A stretch of 64,000 bases of DNA from Nocardia aobensis NBRC 100429 (GTDB taxonomy: Bacteria > Actinomycetota > Actinomycetes > Mycobacteriales > Mycobacteriaceae). The translations under genes were made by a program, and so were the position numbers. The stretch is taken from positions 34,596 to 98,595 of the forward strand of contig NZ_BAFQ01000162.1 of assembly GCF_000308375.1 (NCBI RefSeq), in the 5' to 3' direction. This document shows positions 33,002-41,839 of this stretch, in pieces; position 1 is the stretch's first letter, and every line of letters begins with the position of its first letter. The notes beneath the pieces were generated by a model, which was not told the origin of the DNA, made no database searches, and saw nothing but the letters and a program-made list of their open reading frames with translations.

Positions 33002-34288
33002 TCATTCGGCCGTCTCGGCGGGTGCGCAGCGGGCAATCTCCCCGTCCGGAATGCGCCCGCTGCGACATCGCCGTACCGCGGCCCAGATCTGCTCGGCGGC
33101 CTCGTCGCTGCGGGCATGCTCGGCGGCGAGGGTCAGCAGTTCGACCGCGACGGAACGGATCTGGGGGTCGGCCAGGCCACAGCGGGCGGCCGAGGCCCAT
33201 TCGTCGGCGACCGGTTCGGCCAGCGCGGTCGCCTCCTCGACCACCGCCGGAGTCGACATCAGCGCATCGATGGCGTGGATCGGCACGGTCCACTGCTCAC
33301 CCGGCTGTGCGTCCAGATAGCGGACCTCCAGATGTCCGGACGCGCGCACGGGAGGAAAGACCGTGGTCAGGTGGTAGTCGAGATCCTCGACCTCCGGGCG
33401 GCGGCCGATCTCGTCGTCGAGCGCACCGCACAGCCAATCCGCGAAGGTGGCGCCGGGCGGCGCCGTCCAATCCGCCTCGGCGGGGCCGCGCCGCACGCAC
33501 AGCAGCGGGGTGTCCAGCGCCCAGCGGCCGTAGTCGGTGACCGGATCGGCCCAGCTCCGCACCGGCGGCCGGGTGCGGGCGTGATCGAGCCGCAACCAGG
33601 TGCGCATCCGCTGCGACGCCCAGGCGCCGGTGGGAGCACCGTGCAGATCAGGGGAACAGGCGAAGGCCGCCACGAGAGCCGGACCGACCGCGTAGAGCGC
33701 GTTCCAGCGGGCCGCGATCTCGGCGGGGTCGGCCCCCGCGTCCACGCTGACCTGCGTGGCGGCGGTATTGCACATCATCAGCTTGCCGTACGGGCCGAGG
33801 CCCGCGAACGCCCGTTCCATCGCGCGATAACGCGGCAGGCGAAGCACCCGGCGGGCCTGCCGACCGGCATCGGCGGCGGCGGAATACGTTCGGATGGATC
33901 GGGTTTCGAGCAAGTCGGAGAGAAAGCGAGAATCCTCGAGCAGCCGGGCGCAGAGTTGCGCGGCATCGGCGAAGGGGGCGCTGGACAATTCGATCTGGCC
34001 ACCGGGTTCGAGGGTGATCCGGCTGCCACCGGGAAGTGCTTTGGCGGGTGAATCGGGCGAAACAGACTGCGGGGCATAAGGCCCCAGCGCATCCGCGAAC
34101 ATCGACAGACGCGGACGCGAATCCGGCGCCGACAGCTCCCCGCGAGCGGTGAGCCACTCCAGTTCGGCACCGATCAGCGTGGGCGGGCCCTGTTTGAAAC
34201 AGACACCTCCCACATAGGCCTCCGCCGCGGCGCGCGAAGACAAACCGGCACCCAATCCGGCCGGCGCCTTGTCCACCGTTACCGCCAT
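33002..34288 (-). CDS. egtA: Glutamate-cysteine ligase EgtA
   Basis: 428 residues, GCS2-like family. It makes gamma-glutamylcysteine, the sulfur donor for EgtB. Visible: I-G-A-E-L-E-W-L near the start, G-G-S-R-I-T-L-E-P-G-G-Q-I-E-L-S-S, and H-L-E-V-R-Y-L-D-A-Q near the end. ATG at 34288. First gene of egtABCD; its promoter should lie in the 354-bp region shared with egtE. Confidence 0.94.
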   Translation of the reverse strand: MAVTVDKAPAGLGAGLSSRAAAEAYVGGVCFKQGPPTLIGAELEWLTARGELSAPDSRPRLSMFADALGPYAPQSVSPDSPAKALPGGSRITLEPGGQIELSSAPFADAAQLCARLLEDSRFLSDLLETRSIRTYSAAADAGRQARRVLRLPRYRAMERAFAGLGPYGKLMMCNTAATQVSVDAGADPAEIAARWNALYAVGPALVAAFACSPDLHGAPTGAWASQRMRTWLRLDHARTRPPVRSWADPVTDYGRWALDTPLLCVRRGPAEADWTAPPGATFADWLCGALDDEIGRRPEVEDLDYHLTTVFPPVRASGHLEVRYLDAQPGEQWTVPIHAIDALMSTPAVVEEATALAEPVADEWASAARCGLADPQIRSVAVELLTLAAEHARSDEAAEQIWAAVRRCRSGRIPDGEIARCAPAETAE

Positions 34289-34642
34289 GCCAACCTCCGC
34301 TCGAGCCTACGGGGATCACCCACCGCGTTCCGCCCACCCGGAGCCGATATCGGCGACAGTGCCGCATCGACCGAGTGCCGGTATTGCGTGTAGCAGTGCA
34401 ACGAGAGACCGCGCCCGGTTCTTCCGTCGCTCGAACCAGGGTAGCCGCGCGCACCGACACAGAATCCGTCGAAACGGTGAACATGCTGTTCGCAGCGGCA
34501 CCACCAGCACCACAGCCCCAGCCGGCCGCCGCTGTTTCGCCTCTCGCCGGCCCCCTCGGCGGCGGCGCCCGCGCAGCTGATCCGGCCGGTTCCCGGGACG
34601 GCCTCGGGCGTCGGCGGCCGACGATGGCCTACCGTCGACAGG
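34289..34642. other. Divergent egtA/egtE intergenic region
   Basis: 354 bp between divergent starts. It must hold the promoters of both. I see no clear operator palindrome. A CAG/CCA-rich stretch (about 34496-34530) is simple sequence. A short open frame on the plus strand gives only low-complexity Ala/Pro, so I do not call a gene. Confidence 0.5.
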
Positions 34643-35830
34643 GTGCTCGATATTGACCGACTGCGCGCCGACATACCCGCCTACGACACCGCCGGACCGC
34701 CGCCGGTCTTCCTCGACAGCGCGGGGTCCTCGCTCCCCCCGCGGATCGTCGTGGACACCGCCGTGGCGCATCTGCGGCGCGAGGCCGAGATCGGCGGATA
34801 TCGCGCCGCCTCGGAGCGGCTCGACGATCTGGCGGCGGTCAAGACCGCGATCGCCACACTGATCAACGCCGACGCCTCCGCGATCGCCCTGAGCGACAGC
34901 GCCTCCCGTTCCTGGTCGGATTTCTTCTACGCCGTACCGCTGCGGCCGGGCGATCGCATTCTGGTCTCGGGCTCGGACTACGCCAGCAATGTGATCGCGG
35001 CTCTGCAGCGGGCGCGGGCGGCGGGTGCCACCGTGGAGGCCATTCCCAGCGACGAGACCGGGCAGATCGACCTGGTGGCCCTCGACAGCATGCTCGACGA
35101 CCGCGTGAAGATCGTCTCGCTGCTGCACGCCCCCACCAACGGCGGACTGGTCAACCCGGTCGCCGAGGCCACCCGCATCGCCCATCGCGTCGGTGCGCTG
35201 GTCCTGCTGGACGCCTGCCAATCCGCCGGTCAGATCGGCATCGACGTCGCGGAGCTGGGCGTCGATGCCATGTCGGCCACCGGCCGGAAGTGGTTGCGCG
35301 GCCCACGCGGCACCGGCTTCCTCTACGTCCACCCGGACGTCTGCCGCGAACTCGAACCCAGCCGCCTCGACCTGCACAGCGCCGCGTGGACCGGGCCGCA
35401 GGACTACCGTGTGGCCTCCGATGCGAGCCGCTTCGAATTCTGGGAATGCGACGTGGCGGCGCGATTGGGTCTCGGCGCGGCGGTGAACTACCTGCTGGAT
35501 CTGGGACCGGAGAACGTCTATGCCGATGTCGCCGCCAAGGCGCGGCATCTGCGCGAGAATCTGCCGTCGATCCGGGGAATCACGGTGCGGGACCTGGGAA
35601 CCGAACATTCCGGCATCGTCTCGTTCACCGTCGAGGGCGTCGATCCGGGCGAGGTGCGCGAGACGCTGCGTGCCGCCGACATGACGGTGACGGTCAGCTA
35701 CCGTAGCTCCACGTTGCTCGACATGTCCGCGCGTCGGCTCGAATCGGTGGTGCGAGCCTCGCCGCACTGCTTCGTCACCCTCGAGGAGCTCGATCGCTTC
35801 CTCGAGACCGTCGACCGCCTCGCGGGTTGA
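34643..35830 (+). CDS. egtE: PLP-dependent EgtE, hercynylcysteine sulfoxide lyase
   Basis: 395 residues, aminotransferase class V fold. It cleaves the C-S bond to give ergothioneine. The PLP lysine is K216 in S-A-T-G-R-K-W-L-R-G-P-R-G; D-A-C-Q-S-A-G-Q precedes it. GTG at 34643. Unlike M. tuberculosis, where egtE follows egtD on the same strand, this gene is divergent from egtABCD. The pathway is complete. Confidence 0.92.
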   Translation: MLDIDRLRADIPAYDTAGPPPVFLDSAGSSLPPRIVVDTAVAHLRREAEIGGYRAASERLDDLAAVKTAIATLINADASAIALSDSASRSWSDFFYAVPLRPGDRILVSGSDYASNVIAALQRARAAGATVEAIPSDETGQIDLVALDSMLDDRVKIVSLLHAPTNGGLVNPVAEATRIAHRVGALVLLDACQSAGQIGIDVAELGVDAMSATGRKWLRGPRGTGFLYVHPDVCRELEPSRLDLHSAAWTGPQDYRVASDASRFEFWECDVAARLGLGAAVNYLLDLGPENVYADVAAKARHLRENLPSIRGITVRDLGTEHSGIVSFTVEGVDPGEVRETLRAADMTVTVSYRSSTLLDMSARRLESVVRASPHCFVTLEELDRFLETVDRLAG

Positions 35831-35978
35831 GGCGGCCGAACCGAGTTCCGATTTTCATCGTGTTATTCGTAGTGCGACGCTGAAACGATCACGCTCCGGC
35901 GCCGGCTAACGCCGCGCCCGCGCACCGAGATAGTGCAGATGTGCCGACCGCCGGTCGGGTGGAGACGGGAGTTCGAGG

Positions 35979-37625
35979 GTGAGCCGGTTCACCGAGGAAA
36001 TGTTCGCGACCGCACAACGTTCCCGCCGGGGGCTGATCACCGGGGAGCCGGAGACGCCGCTGCGCCGGGGTTGGGACGAGATCCACCGCCTCGCCCGGCG
36101 AATGGCCGGCGGGCTCGCGGCGGCCGGGATCGAGCACGGCGACGCCGTCGGTGTGCTGGCGGGTATGCCCGCCGATATCGCACCGGCCTGCCAGGCGATC
36201 TGGATGCGCGGGGCGTCGATCACCATGCTGCATCAGCCGACGCCGCGCACGGATCTGCAACTGTGGGCCCGCGACACCGAAACCGTGCTGCGGATGATCG
36301 AGGCCCGCGCGGTGGTGCTGGGCGCGCCGTTCGAGGTGGCGGCGCCGCTGCTGGCCGAACGCGGCATCACCGTGGTCCTGACCGACGAGCTGGCCACCGG
36401 ACCCGACACCGATCCGGTGCCGACCGAGGAATCCGATATCGCGCTCCAGCAGCTGACCTCCGGTTCCACCGGATCGCCGAAGGCGGTGCGAATCACCCAC
36501 GAGAACTTCTACGTCAACGCGTACGCCATGTTCGATCGGGTGAAGTTCCAGCTCGATCAGGACGTGATGGTCAGCTGGCTGCCGCTGTTCCACGATATGG
36601 GCATGGTCGGATTCCTCAGCGTGCCGATGCAATTGGGCGCCGAGGTCGTCTGTGTGACGCCGATGGATTTCCTGAAACGGCCGATCCTGTGGGCCGAACT
36701 GATCTCGAAATACCGCGGAACGGTCACGGCCGCACCCAATTTCGCCTATTCGCTGCTGACCCGCCGCTTGGCGCGCGCCGAGGACGGCATCGTGGATCTG
36801 AGCAGCGTGCGGTACATGTGGAACGGCGCCGAACCGGTCGATCCCGACACGATGGACGCCCTCGCGGCGGCCGGGAAACGTTTCGGGCTAAGCGCGTCCG
36901 CGCTCACGCCGGTGTACGGCATGGCCGAAACGACACTGGCGGTGTCGATTCCGGATCCGGGCGTCGGGCAGGTCGTCGACATCGTCGACGCGGATCTGCT
37001 CGAGGCGCTCGGCAAGGCGGTTCCGGCGACGGATCCGGCGGCCCATCACGGCAATCTGCGCCGCCTGCCGCTGCTGGGCCGCCCGGTGGACAATCTCGAG
37101 ATCCGGGTGGTCGACGACGAACACCGGCCGTTGCCGACCCGAACGGTGGGCGTGCTCGAGGTGCGGGGACCCGCGGTCACCACCGGATATGTGACCGTCG
37201 AGGGCTTCCGGCCCGCTCGCGACGCCGAGGGCTGGCTCGACACCGGCGATATCGGCTACGTGACCGAAGACGGATCCGTGGTGGTCTGCGGCCGGATCAA
37301 GGACGTGATCATCATGGGCGGGCGCAACATCTTCCCGACCGATATCGAACGCGCCGCGCTGCGCGTCGCCGGGGTGCGGCCGGGCAACGCGGTCGCGGTG
37401 CGCCTGGACGCCGGGCAGAAACGCGAGAGTTTCGCGGTCGTGGTGGAGAGCAACGACTTTCAGGATCCCGAGACGGTGCGCCGGATCGAGCACGACGTCG
37501 TGCACGAGGTCTTCACCGCGGTCGGCGCCCGCCCGCGCAGCGTCACCGTCCTCGGCCCGGGCGCGCTGCCGAAGACATCCTCCGGCAAGTTGCGCCGCTC
37601 CGCCACCGCGGCGCATCTGAGCTGA
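35979..37625 (+). CDS. Acyl-AMP/acyl-CoA ligase (Pks16/Rv1013-like)
   Basis: 548 residues, ANL adenylating superfamily, FadD/FAAL-like. ATP motif A3 is L-T-S-G-S-T-G-S-P-K, with W-L-P-L-F-H-D-M-G-M-V-G as in fatty acyl-AMP ligases, then Y-G-M-A-E-T-T, D-T-G-D-I-G-Y, and the C-terminal lysine in L-P-K-T-S-S-G-K-L-R. It activates a fatty acid as acyl-AMP. Position between ispE and pth equals Rv1013. GTG 35979 follows GGAG. The acceptor is unknown. Confidence 0.88.
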   Translation: MSRFTEEMFATAQRSRRGLITGEPETPLRRGWDEIHRLARRMAGGLAAAGIEHGDAVGVLAGMPADIAPACQAIWMRGASITMLHQPTPRTDLQLWARDTETVLRMIEARAVVLGAPFEVAAPLLAERGITVVLTDELATGPDTDPVPTEESDIALQQLTSGSTGSPKAVRITHENFYVNAYAMFDRVKFQLDQDVMVSWLPLFHDMGMVGFLSVPMQLGAEVVCVTPMDFLKRPILWAELISKYRGTVTAAPNFAYSLLTRRLARAEDGIVDLSSVRYMWNGAEPVDPDTMDALAAAGKRFGLSASALTPVYGMAETTLAVSIPDPGVGQVVDIVDADLLEALGKAVPATDPAAHHGNLRRLPLLGRPVDNLEIRVVDDEHRPLPTRTVGVLEVRGPAVTTGYVTVEGFRPARDAEGWLDTGDIGYVTEDGSVVVCGRIKDVIIMGGRNIFPTDIERAALRVAGVRPGNAVAVRLDAGQKRESFAVVVESNDFQDPETVRRIEHDVVHEVFTAVGARPRSVTVLGPGALPKTSSGKLRRSATAAHLS

Positions 37626-37637
37626 TCGGCACGAGAG

Positions 37638-38741
37638 TTACCGCGGTACCGGATCTTCCGACGCGTCCACCGGATAGCGGTCGCCGAGGGGCTTCCGGTC
37701 TCGGTACACGAAAGCGGCGACCAGATCGTCGGCGACGCGGGCCAGATCGTCGCGGCCCTCGACCGCACCGCACCAATCCAGCGGCAGCGCGTCGAGGCCG
37801 TGGCGAGCGCCGAGGATATTGCCGGCCACCGCACCGGTGGAATCGGAATCACCGGAGTGGTTGACCGACAACAGGAATGCGCGGCGCACATCCCCGGTGC
37901 GCTCGGCATCCAGCGCGCAGTAGACCCCGACGGCCAGACATTCCTCGGCCACCCAGCCCGCACCCACCTGTTCCACGCCCTCCGAGGTTCCGGCGCCCGC
38001 GTCTGCGGTAGCCACGGCCTTGCGCAGGGCGACGGCGGTTTCCGCGCCACCGGCCATCACCTCGACCTGACTCGTGGTGTCCTGCACCGCCGTTCGCAGA
38101 TCGGCGCCGTTCACCAGCCGGTCGATCAGGGCGGCGAACGCCCCCGCGGCCAGATATCCGGTGGGATGGCCGTGGGTGAGCTGGGCACACCGCGCCGACG
38201 CCTGGAAGGCGGCCTCGGGTCCGAGGGCGGCCAATCCGAACGGCGCGGACCGCATGACCGTGCCGCATCCCTTGGAATCCTCGTTCACCGGCCCCGGGAC
38301 GCCGAAGGGCTGTGGTTCGCGATAACTCTGCGCCTGCCGGTTCAGCCCGCGCATACACGCGTTGCCCGGTGCGCGCACCGCGTACAGATAGGGCAGACTC
38401 GCCAGCCAGCCGTCGGGACGCGGGTTGGGCGCGTGTTCGCGTTGAGTCCGCAGCCAGCGCAGATAGGCGCGGCGCAGGGCCGGCGCCGGATCCGCCCCCG
38501 GAGCACACCGCAACAGTCCCTCGGCGGTGAACAGCGTCATCTGGGTGTCGTCGGTGATCTGCCTGGGCGCGGATTCGTCTGCCGCCGGGGCGAATCCGGT
38601 GAGCCCGTCGGCCCCGAACCGGTCGCGGATCTGTTCGAGTTTCAGGAATTCGATCGGCCAGCCCAGCGCATCACCGACCGCCCCGCCCAGCAGCGTGCCC
38701 CGATACCGATCGAAAATCGTCGTGTAGTCCTGCACGGCCAC
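37638..38741 (-). CDS. ADP-ribosylglycohydrolase family protein
   Basis: 367 residues. DraG-type di-metal hydrolase removing ADP-ribose from proteins or small molecules. Metal motifs: D-D-T-Q-M-T (residues 64-69) and H-S-G-D-S-D-S-T-G-A near residue 295. The start R-G-T-L-L-G-G-A-V-G-D-A-L-G is typical. ATG 38741 is 20 bp after the pth stop, so it is likely in the rplY-pth operon. Confidence 0.92.
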   Translation of the reverse strand: MAVQDYTTIFDRYRGTLLGGAVGDALGWPIEFLKLEQIRDRFGADGLTGFAPAADESAPRQITDDTQMTLFTAEGLLRCAPGADPAPALRRAYLRWLRTQREHAPNPRPDGWLASLPYLYAVRAPGNACMRGLNRQAQSYREPQPFGVPGPVNEDSKGCGTVMRSAPFGLAALGPEAAFQASARCAQLTHGHPTGYLAAGAFAALIDRLVNGADLRTAVQDTTSQVEVMAGGAETAVALRKAVATADAGAGTSEGVEQVGAGWVAEECLAVGVYCALDAERTGDVRRAFLLSVNHSGDSDSTGAVAGNILGARHGLDALPLDWCGAVEGRDDLARVADDLVAAFVYRDRKPLGDRYPVDASEDPVPR

Positions 38742-38761
38742 CGATCTTCGCAGAGGATCGC

Positions 38762-39340
38762 TCAGTGCAGTTGGTTCTGGGCGGTTTCCAGACCCACGCG
38801 CAGCAGCAACTCCACCGCGTCGGCGGTCTGTTCGACCAGCACCGGAACCTCTTTGCGTTCGGGCGCGGAGAACGGTTTGAGCACGAAATCGGCCGGATCC
38901 TGCCGGCCGGGCGGGCGGCCCACACCGAACCGCACCCGCAGATAGTCCTTGGTGGACAAGGCATTCGAAATCGAACGCAGCCCGTTGTGACCACCTTCAC
39001 CGCCGCCGCGTTTGAGCCGGATGCTGCCGAACGGCAGATCCAGTTCGTCGTGCACGACGATGACCTCGGTGGGCGGGACCGAGAAGAACCGGGCCAGCGC
39101 CGCGACCGGGCGGCCGGACAGATTCATATAGGTGCGCGGCTTGGCCAGCAGCACCTTGCGCCCGTCGAGCCGGGCCTCGACGAGGTCGGCGCCCGACTTC
39201 TTGTGGACGGTGAACCGGCCGCCGATGCGCTCGGCGAGCACATCGGCGACCAGGAAACCGGCATTGTGCCTGGTGCGCTCGTATTCGGGCCCGGGATTAC
39301 CCAGCCCCACCACGAGCGCGGGGGCAGTAGATTCCGTCAT
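38762..39340 (-). CDS. pth: Peptidyl-tRNA hydrolase
   Basis: 192 residues, usual length. It frees tRNA from dropped-off peptidyl-tRNA. Active-site His25 (R-T-R-H-N-A-G-F), Asn15 (G-L-G-N-P-G), Asp in V-H-D-E-L-D-L-P-F-G, and G-G-G-E-G-G-H-N-G-L. I take ATG 39340; an upstream extension is Arg-rich and not part of the family. It is 22 bp after rplY in the usual actinobacterial order. Confidence 0.97.
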   Translation of the reverse strand: MTESTAPALVVGLGNPGPEYERTRHNAGFLVADVLAERIGGRFTVHKKSGADLVEARLDGRKVLLAKPRTYMNLSGRPVAALARFFSVPPTEVIVVHDELDLPFGSIRLKRGGGEGGHNGLRSISNALSTKDYLRVRFGVGRPPGRQDPADFVLKPFSAPERKEVPVLVEQTADAVELLLRVGLETAQNQLH

Positions 39341-39362
39341 CGAAACCCGTTGAACGACCGAA

Positions 39363-39971
39363 TTATTCGGCGCTCTCGGCCTCGCCCTCGGCCTCGCCTT
39401 CACCCTCGCCCTCGACGGCCTCGGCGGCCGGAGCGACGATGATGTTGACGATCAGCGCCTCCGGGTCACCGGACAGGGCGGCGCCCTTCGGCAGCTCGAC
39501 CTGACCGGCGGTGATCTGGGTGCCGGCCTCGGCGCCCTCGATCGAGACCTCGATGGATTCGGGCACGTTCAGCGCGTCGACCTCGATCGACACGGTGGTG
39601 GCCTCCTGGGTGACCAGGGTGCCCGGGCCCGCGTCGCCGGCCAGCGCGACCGGCACGTCGACGACGACCTTCTCGCCACGCTTGACGATCAGCAGGTCGG
39701 CGTGCTCGATGTAGCGGCGGATCGGGTGCACGACCACGGACTTGGTCATGGCCAGCTGCTTCTTGCCGTCGATCTCCAGGTTCAGGACGGCGTTGGTGCC
39801 GTGCTCACGCAGGATCGCGGCAAAGGCCTGGGCGTTGACGGCCAGGTGCTTCGGCGCCTCGCCGTGGCCGTACAGGACGGCAGGAACGTTGCCGTCGCGA
39901 CGGGTGCGGCGCGCGGCGCCCTTGCCGAATTCGGTGCGGGTCTGAGCTGCGAGAACGCTGACGTCGGACAT
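39363..39971 (-). CDS. rplY: 50S ribosomal protein bL25 (CTC form)
   Basis: 202 residues. N-terminal L25 domain that binds 5S rRNA (R-T-E-F-G-K-G-A-A-R-R-T-R, V-P-A-V-L-Y-G-H-G) plus the C-terminal TL5 beta domain. It ends in a Glu/Gly/Ala-rich acidic tail (E-G-E-G-E-G-E-A-E-G). ATG 39971 with GGAGAG upstream. First of the rplY-pth set. Confidence 0.96.
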   Translation of the reverse strand: MSDVSVLAAQTRTEFGKGAARRTRRDGNVPAVLYGHGEAPKHLAVNAQAFAAILREHGTNAVLNLEIDGKKQLAMTKSVVVHPIRRYIEHADLLIVKRGEKVVVDVPVALAGDAGPGTLVTQEATTVSIEVDALNVPESIEVSIEGAEAGTQITAGQVELPKGAALSGDPEALIVNIIVAPAAEAVEGEGEGEAEGEAESAE

Positions 39972-40252
39972 GACTGAAATACTCTCCTACGGCTTTCCGG
40001 GGCGGACGGTGTGCTGGCCAGGTACTGTCCTGAATTCGGACGGCCCTGACGAAAGGGTCTGCTCGTCGGGCGATGACCGCACGACAACGGCCGGAAGCCG
40101 AGCCGCGTCGATCACGGTGCGCACTGGGTGCGACACCCTCGCCGAGACAACCTGAGAACAATAGCATGTAGCGGAAATCGCTTCCGCGCAGCACCCCGAT
40201 GCGGTAATGCACGCCGGACGGGCAAACTTCCGCACCCTCGGCCCCGGCCGGT

Positions 40253-40915
40253 TCAGGCGGATCCGGCGCGGAAGTGCGCCGCGTAGCAATCCACGTAGCG
40301 GCGGCCCGAACGCATCGCCAATTCCACCATGAGGTCGTCGGTCGCGGTGCGGACCGCGTCCCGATCGACCGGCAGGAAGGTGCGAGGCGCACCGAAGACG
40401 ATGCGAACCTTGCCGAAACGCAGCAGCCGCCGCCCACGCCGATTCACCAGATCGGTGCCGTTCAGCGCCACCGGCACGACCGGCGCGCCGGTCTGCATCG
40501 CCACCCGGATCACCCCGGTGCGGCCGCGATAGACCCGGCCGTCCGGCGAGCGGGTCCCTTCCGGGTGAATGCCCCACACCCCGCCCGACTCCAGAATCCC
40601 GACCGCCGCGGCGAGCGCATCCGCCGAGGCGGAACCACCGGAGCGATCGACGCGCACCTGCCCGGTCGCCGTCATCACCCAGCGATTGATCCGCCCGCGC
40701 CACCCCGGCTCGTCGAAATACTGGCTCTTGGCGAGAAAGGTGATCCGCCTCGGCAGCACGAGCGCCAGATAGAGGGAGTCGATCGCGGCCAGATGATTCG
40801 CCGCGATGATCACCGGACCGTCCTTCGGAACATGATGCAGCCCTTCGACTTTCGGCCGCCCCAGGATCCGCAGCACCGGTCCGATCAGAACGAACTTCAA
40901 AAGCCGATACCACAT
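40253..40915 (-). CDS. plsC: 1-acylglycerol-3-phosphate acyltransferase (PlsC family)
   Basis: 220 residues. It acylates lysophosphatidate or a related acceptor at the membrane. Catalytic H41-x4-D46 (A-N-H-L-A-A-I-D-S) and E119-G-T-R-S are present; a hydrophobic N-terminus (L-L-K-F-V-L-I-G-P-V-L) anchors it. ATG 40915 has GGAGGG 6 bases upstream. Two operator-like palindromes lie 22-62 bp upstream. It may act with the opposite TetR gene. Confidence 0.9.
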   Translation of the reverse strand: MWYRLLKFVLIGPVLRILGRPKVEGLHHVPKDGPVIIAANHLAAIDSLYLALVLPRRITFLAKSQYFDEPGWRGRINRWVMTATGQVRVDRSGGSASADALAAAVGILESGGVWGIHPEGTRSPDGRVYRGRTGVIRVAMQTGAPVVPVALNGTDLVNRRGRRLLRFGKVRIVFGAPRTFLPVDRDAVRTATDDLMVELAMRSGRRYVDCYAAHFRAGSA

Positions 40916-40936
40916 ACATACCCTCCGCGCCAGGTC

Positions 40937-40977
40937 GTAGACACTGTCTACCTACAAGTCTAGTAGACAATGTCTAC
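40937..40977. promoter_or_regulatory. Two GTAGACAnTGTCTAC operators
   Basis: GTAGACACTGTCTAC (40937-40951) and GTAGACAATGTCTAC (40963-40977) are near-identical perfect palindromes (one central base unpaired) with centres 26 bp apart. They sit just upstream of plsC. The form is typical of TetR operators. The likely binder is the TetR protein encoded from 41141, giving lipid-responsive control of plsC and possibly of itself. Confidence 0.7.
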
Positions 40978-41140
40978 GCGGTCATGTCGCTTCTCGTCAC
41001 ACTCCGTACCGGTGGGAGCCGTCCCCGGTAATCGATGCCGTGCGGTGGCCCCGTCACTCGACCCACGCACCCGCCCGCGAATGCCGAATCGCCATGCGAC
41101 CGGCACCGCTGCCGAACGGGGGCGGAACCCGCACGCGACA

Positions 41141-41704
41141 ATGTGCGGCATGGGTGTGGACGAACCGGTGCGGGAACGGCTGGTGAGTGCGGGTGTGGGG
41201 TTGCTGGAGGAGGTCGGTGCCGCACAGCTCGGATTGCGGGCCATCGCCCGGGAGGCGGGGGTGTCGCACGGCGCGCCGCGGCGGTACTTCCCGACCCACA
41301 ACGCTCTGCTGGCCGCCGTCGCGGTGCACGGATTCGCAGATCTGAGTGAGCGTTTCGCAGCACACGAGAGCGAGATCCCGCGGGTGCGAATCGACCGGAT
41401 GGCCGGTGAATACATCGACTTCGCGGCACGGCGGCCCGAGATGTTCACCCTCATGTTCCGACACGATCTGCTGCAAGGCTCGGGAGAGAACCTGCGCCGC
41501 AAGACGATTCCGATCTACCGGACGTGGGCGGAGCTGGTCGCGAACTGCGTGCGTGACCGTGCGGAAGAACGCGCCTTCGGGCTGTGGACGAATCTGCACG
41601 GCATCGCCACCCTCGTGGCGAACCGGAGTGTGGAACTGATCGCGCCGGGCATCGACCTGGACCGGCTCGTGCTGCGCACGGTCGCCCAGCACCTGTCCGA
41701 CTGA
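41141..41704 (+). CDS. TetR-family regulator divergent from plsC
   Basis: About 187 residues. Helix-turn-helix: L-R-A-I-A-R-E-A-G-V-S-H-G-A-P-R-R-Y-F-P-T-H, the S-x-G-A-P/Y-R-Y-F form of lipid- and xenobiotic-sensing TetR proteins, plus a TetR C-terminal domain (M-F-T-L-M-F-R-H-D-L-L). Start ATG 41141 or 41150; no strong ribosome site. The 164-bp space upstream and the palindromes before plsC suggest it represses that gene. Confidence 0.82.
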   Translation: MCGMGVDEPVRERLVSAGVGLLEEVGAAQLGLRAIAREAGVSHGAPRRYFPTHNALLAAVAVHGFADLSERFAAHESEIPRVRIDRMAGEYIDFAARRPEMFTLMFRHDLLQGSGENLRRKTIPIYRTWAELVANCVRDRAEERAFGLWTNLHGIATLVANRSVELIAPGIDLDRLVLRTVAQHLSD

Positions 41705-41839
41705 CCAGGACCGCGATGGGGCCTGCGCACCCGTCCTGACCGGCAGTTTCCCTGGACCGCCGCCGTCCCCGGTGCGAGCCGAAGCCGCTCACTCACGTAT
41801 TCTGATGCTTTGCCCTGTCCCGCGAAGAGGAGCCGATCG

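Noticed and set aside
34375..34656. Small plus-strand frame between egtA and egtE
   Set aside because: Its product is Ala/Pro low-complexity and it overlaps the egtE start.
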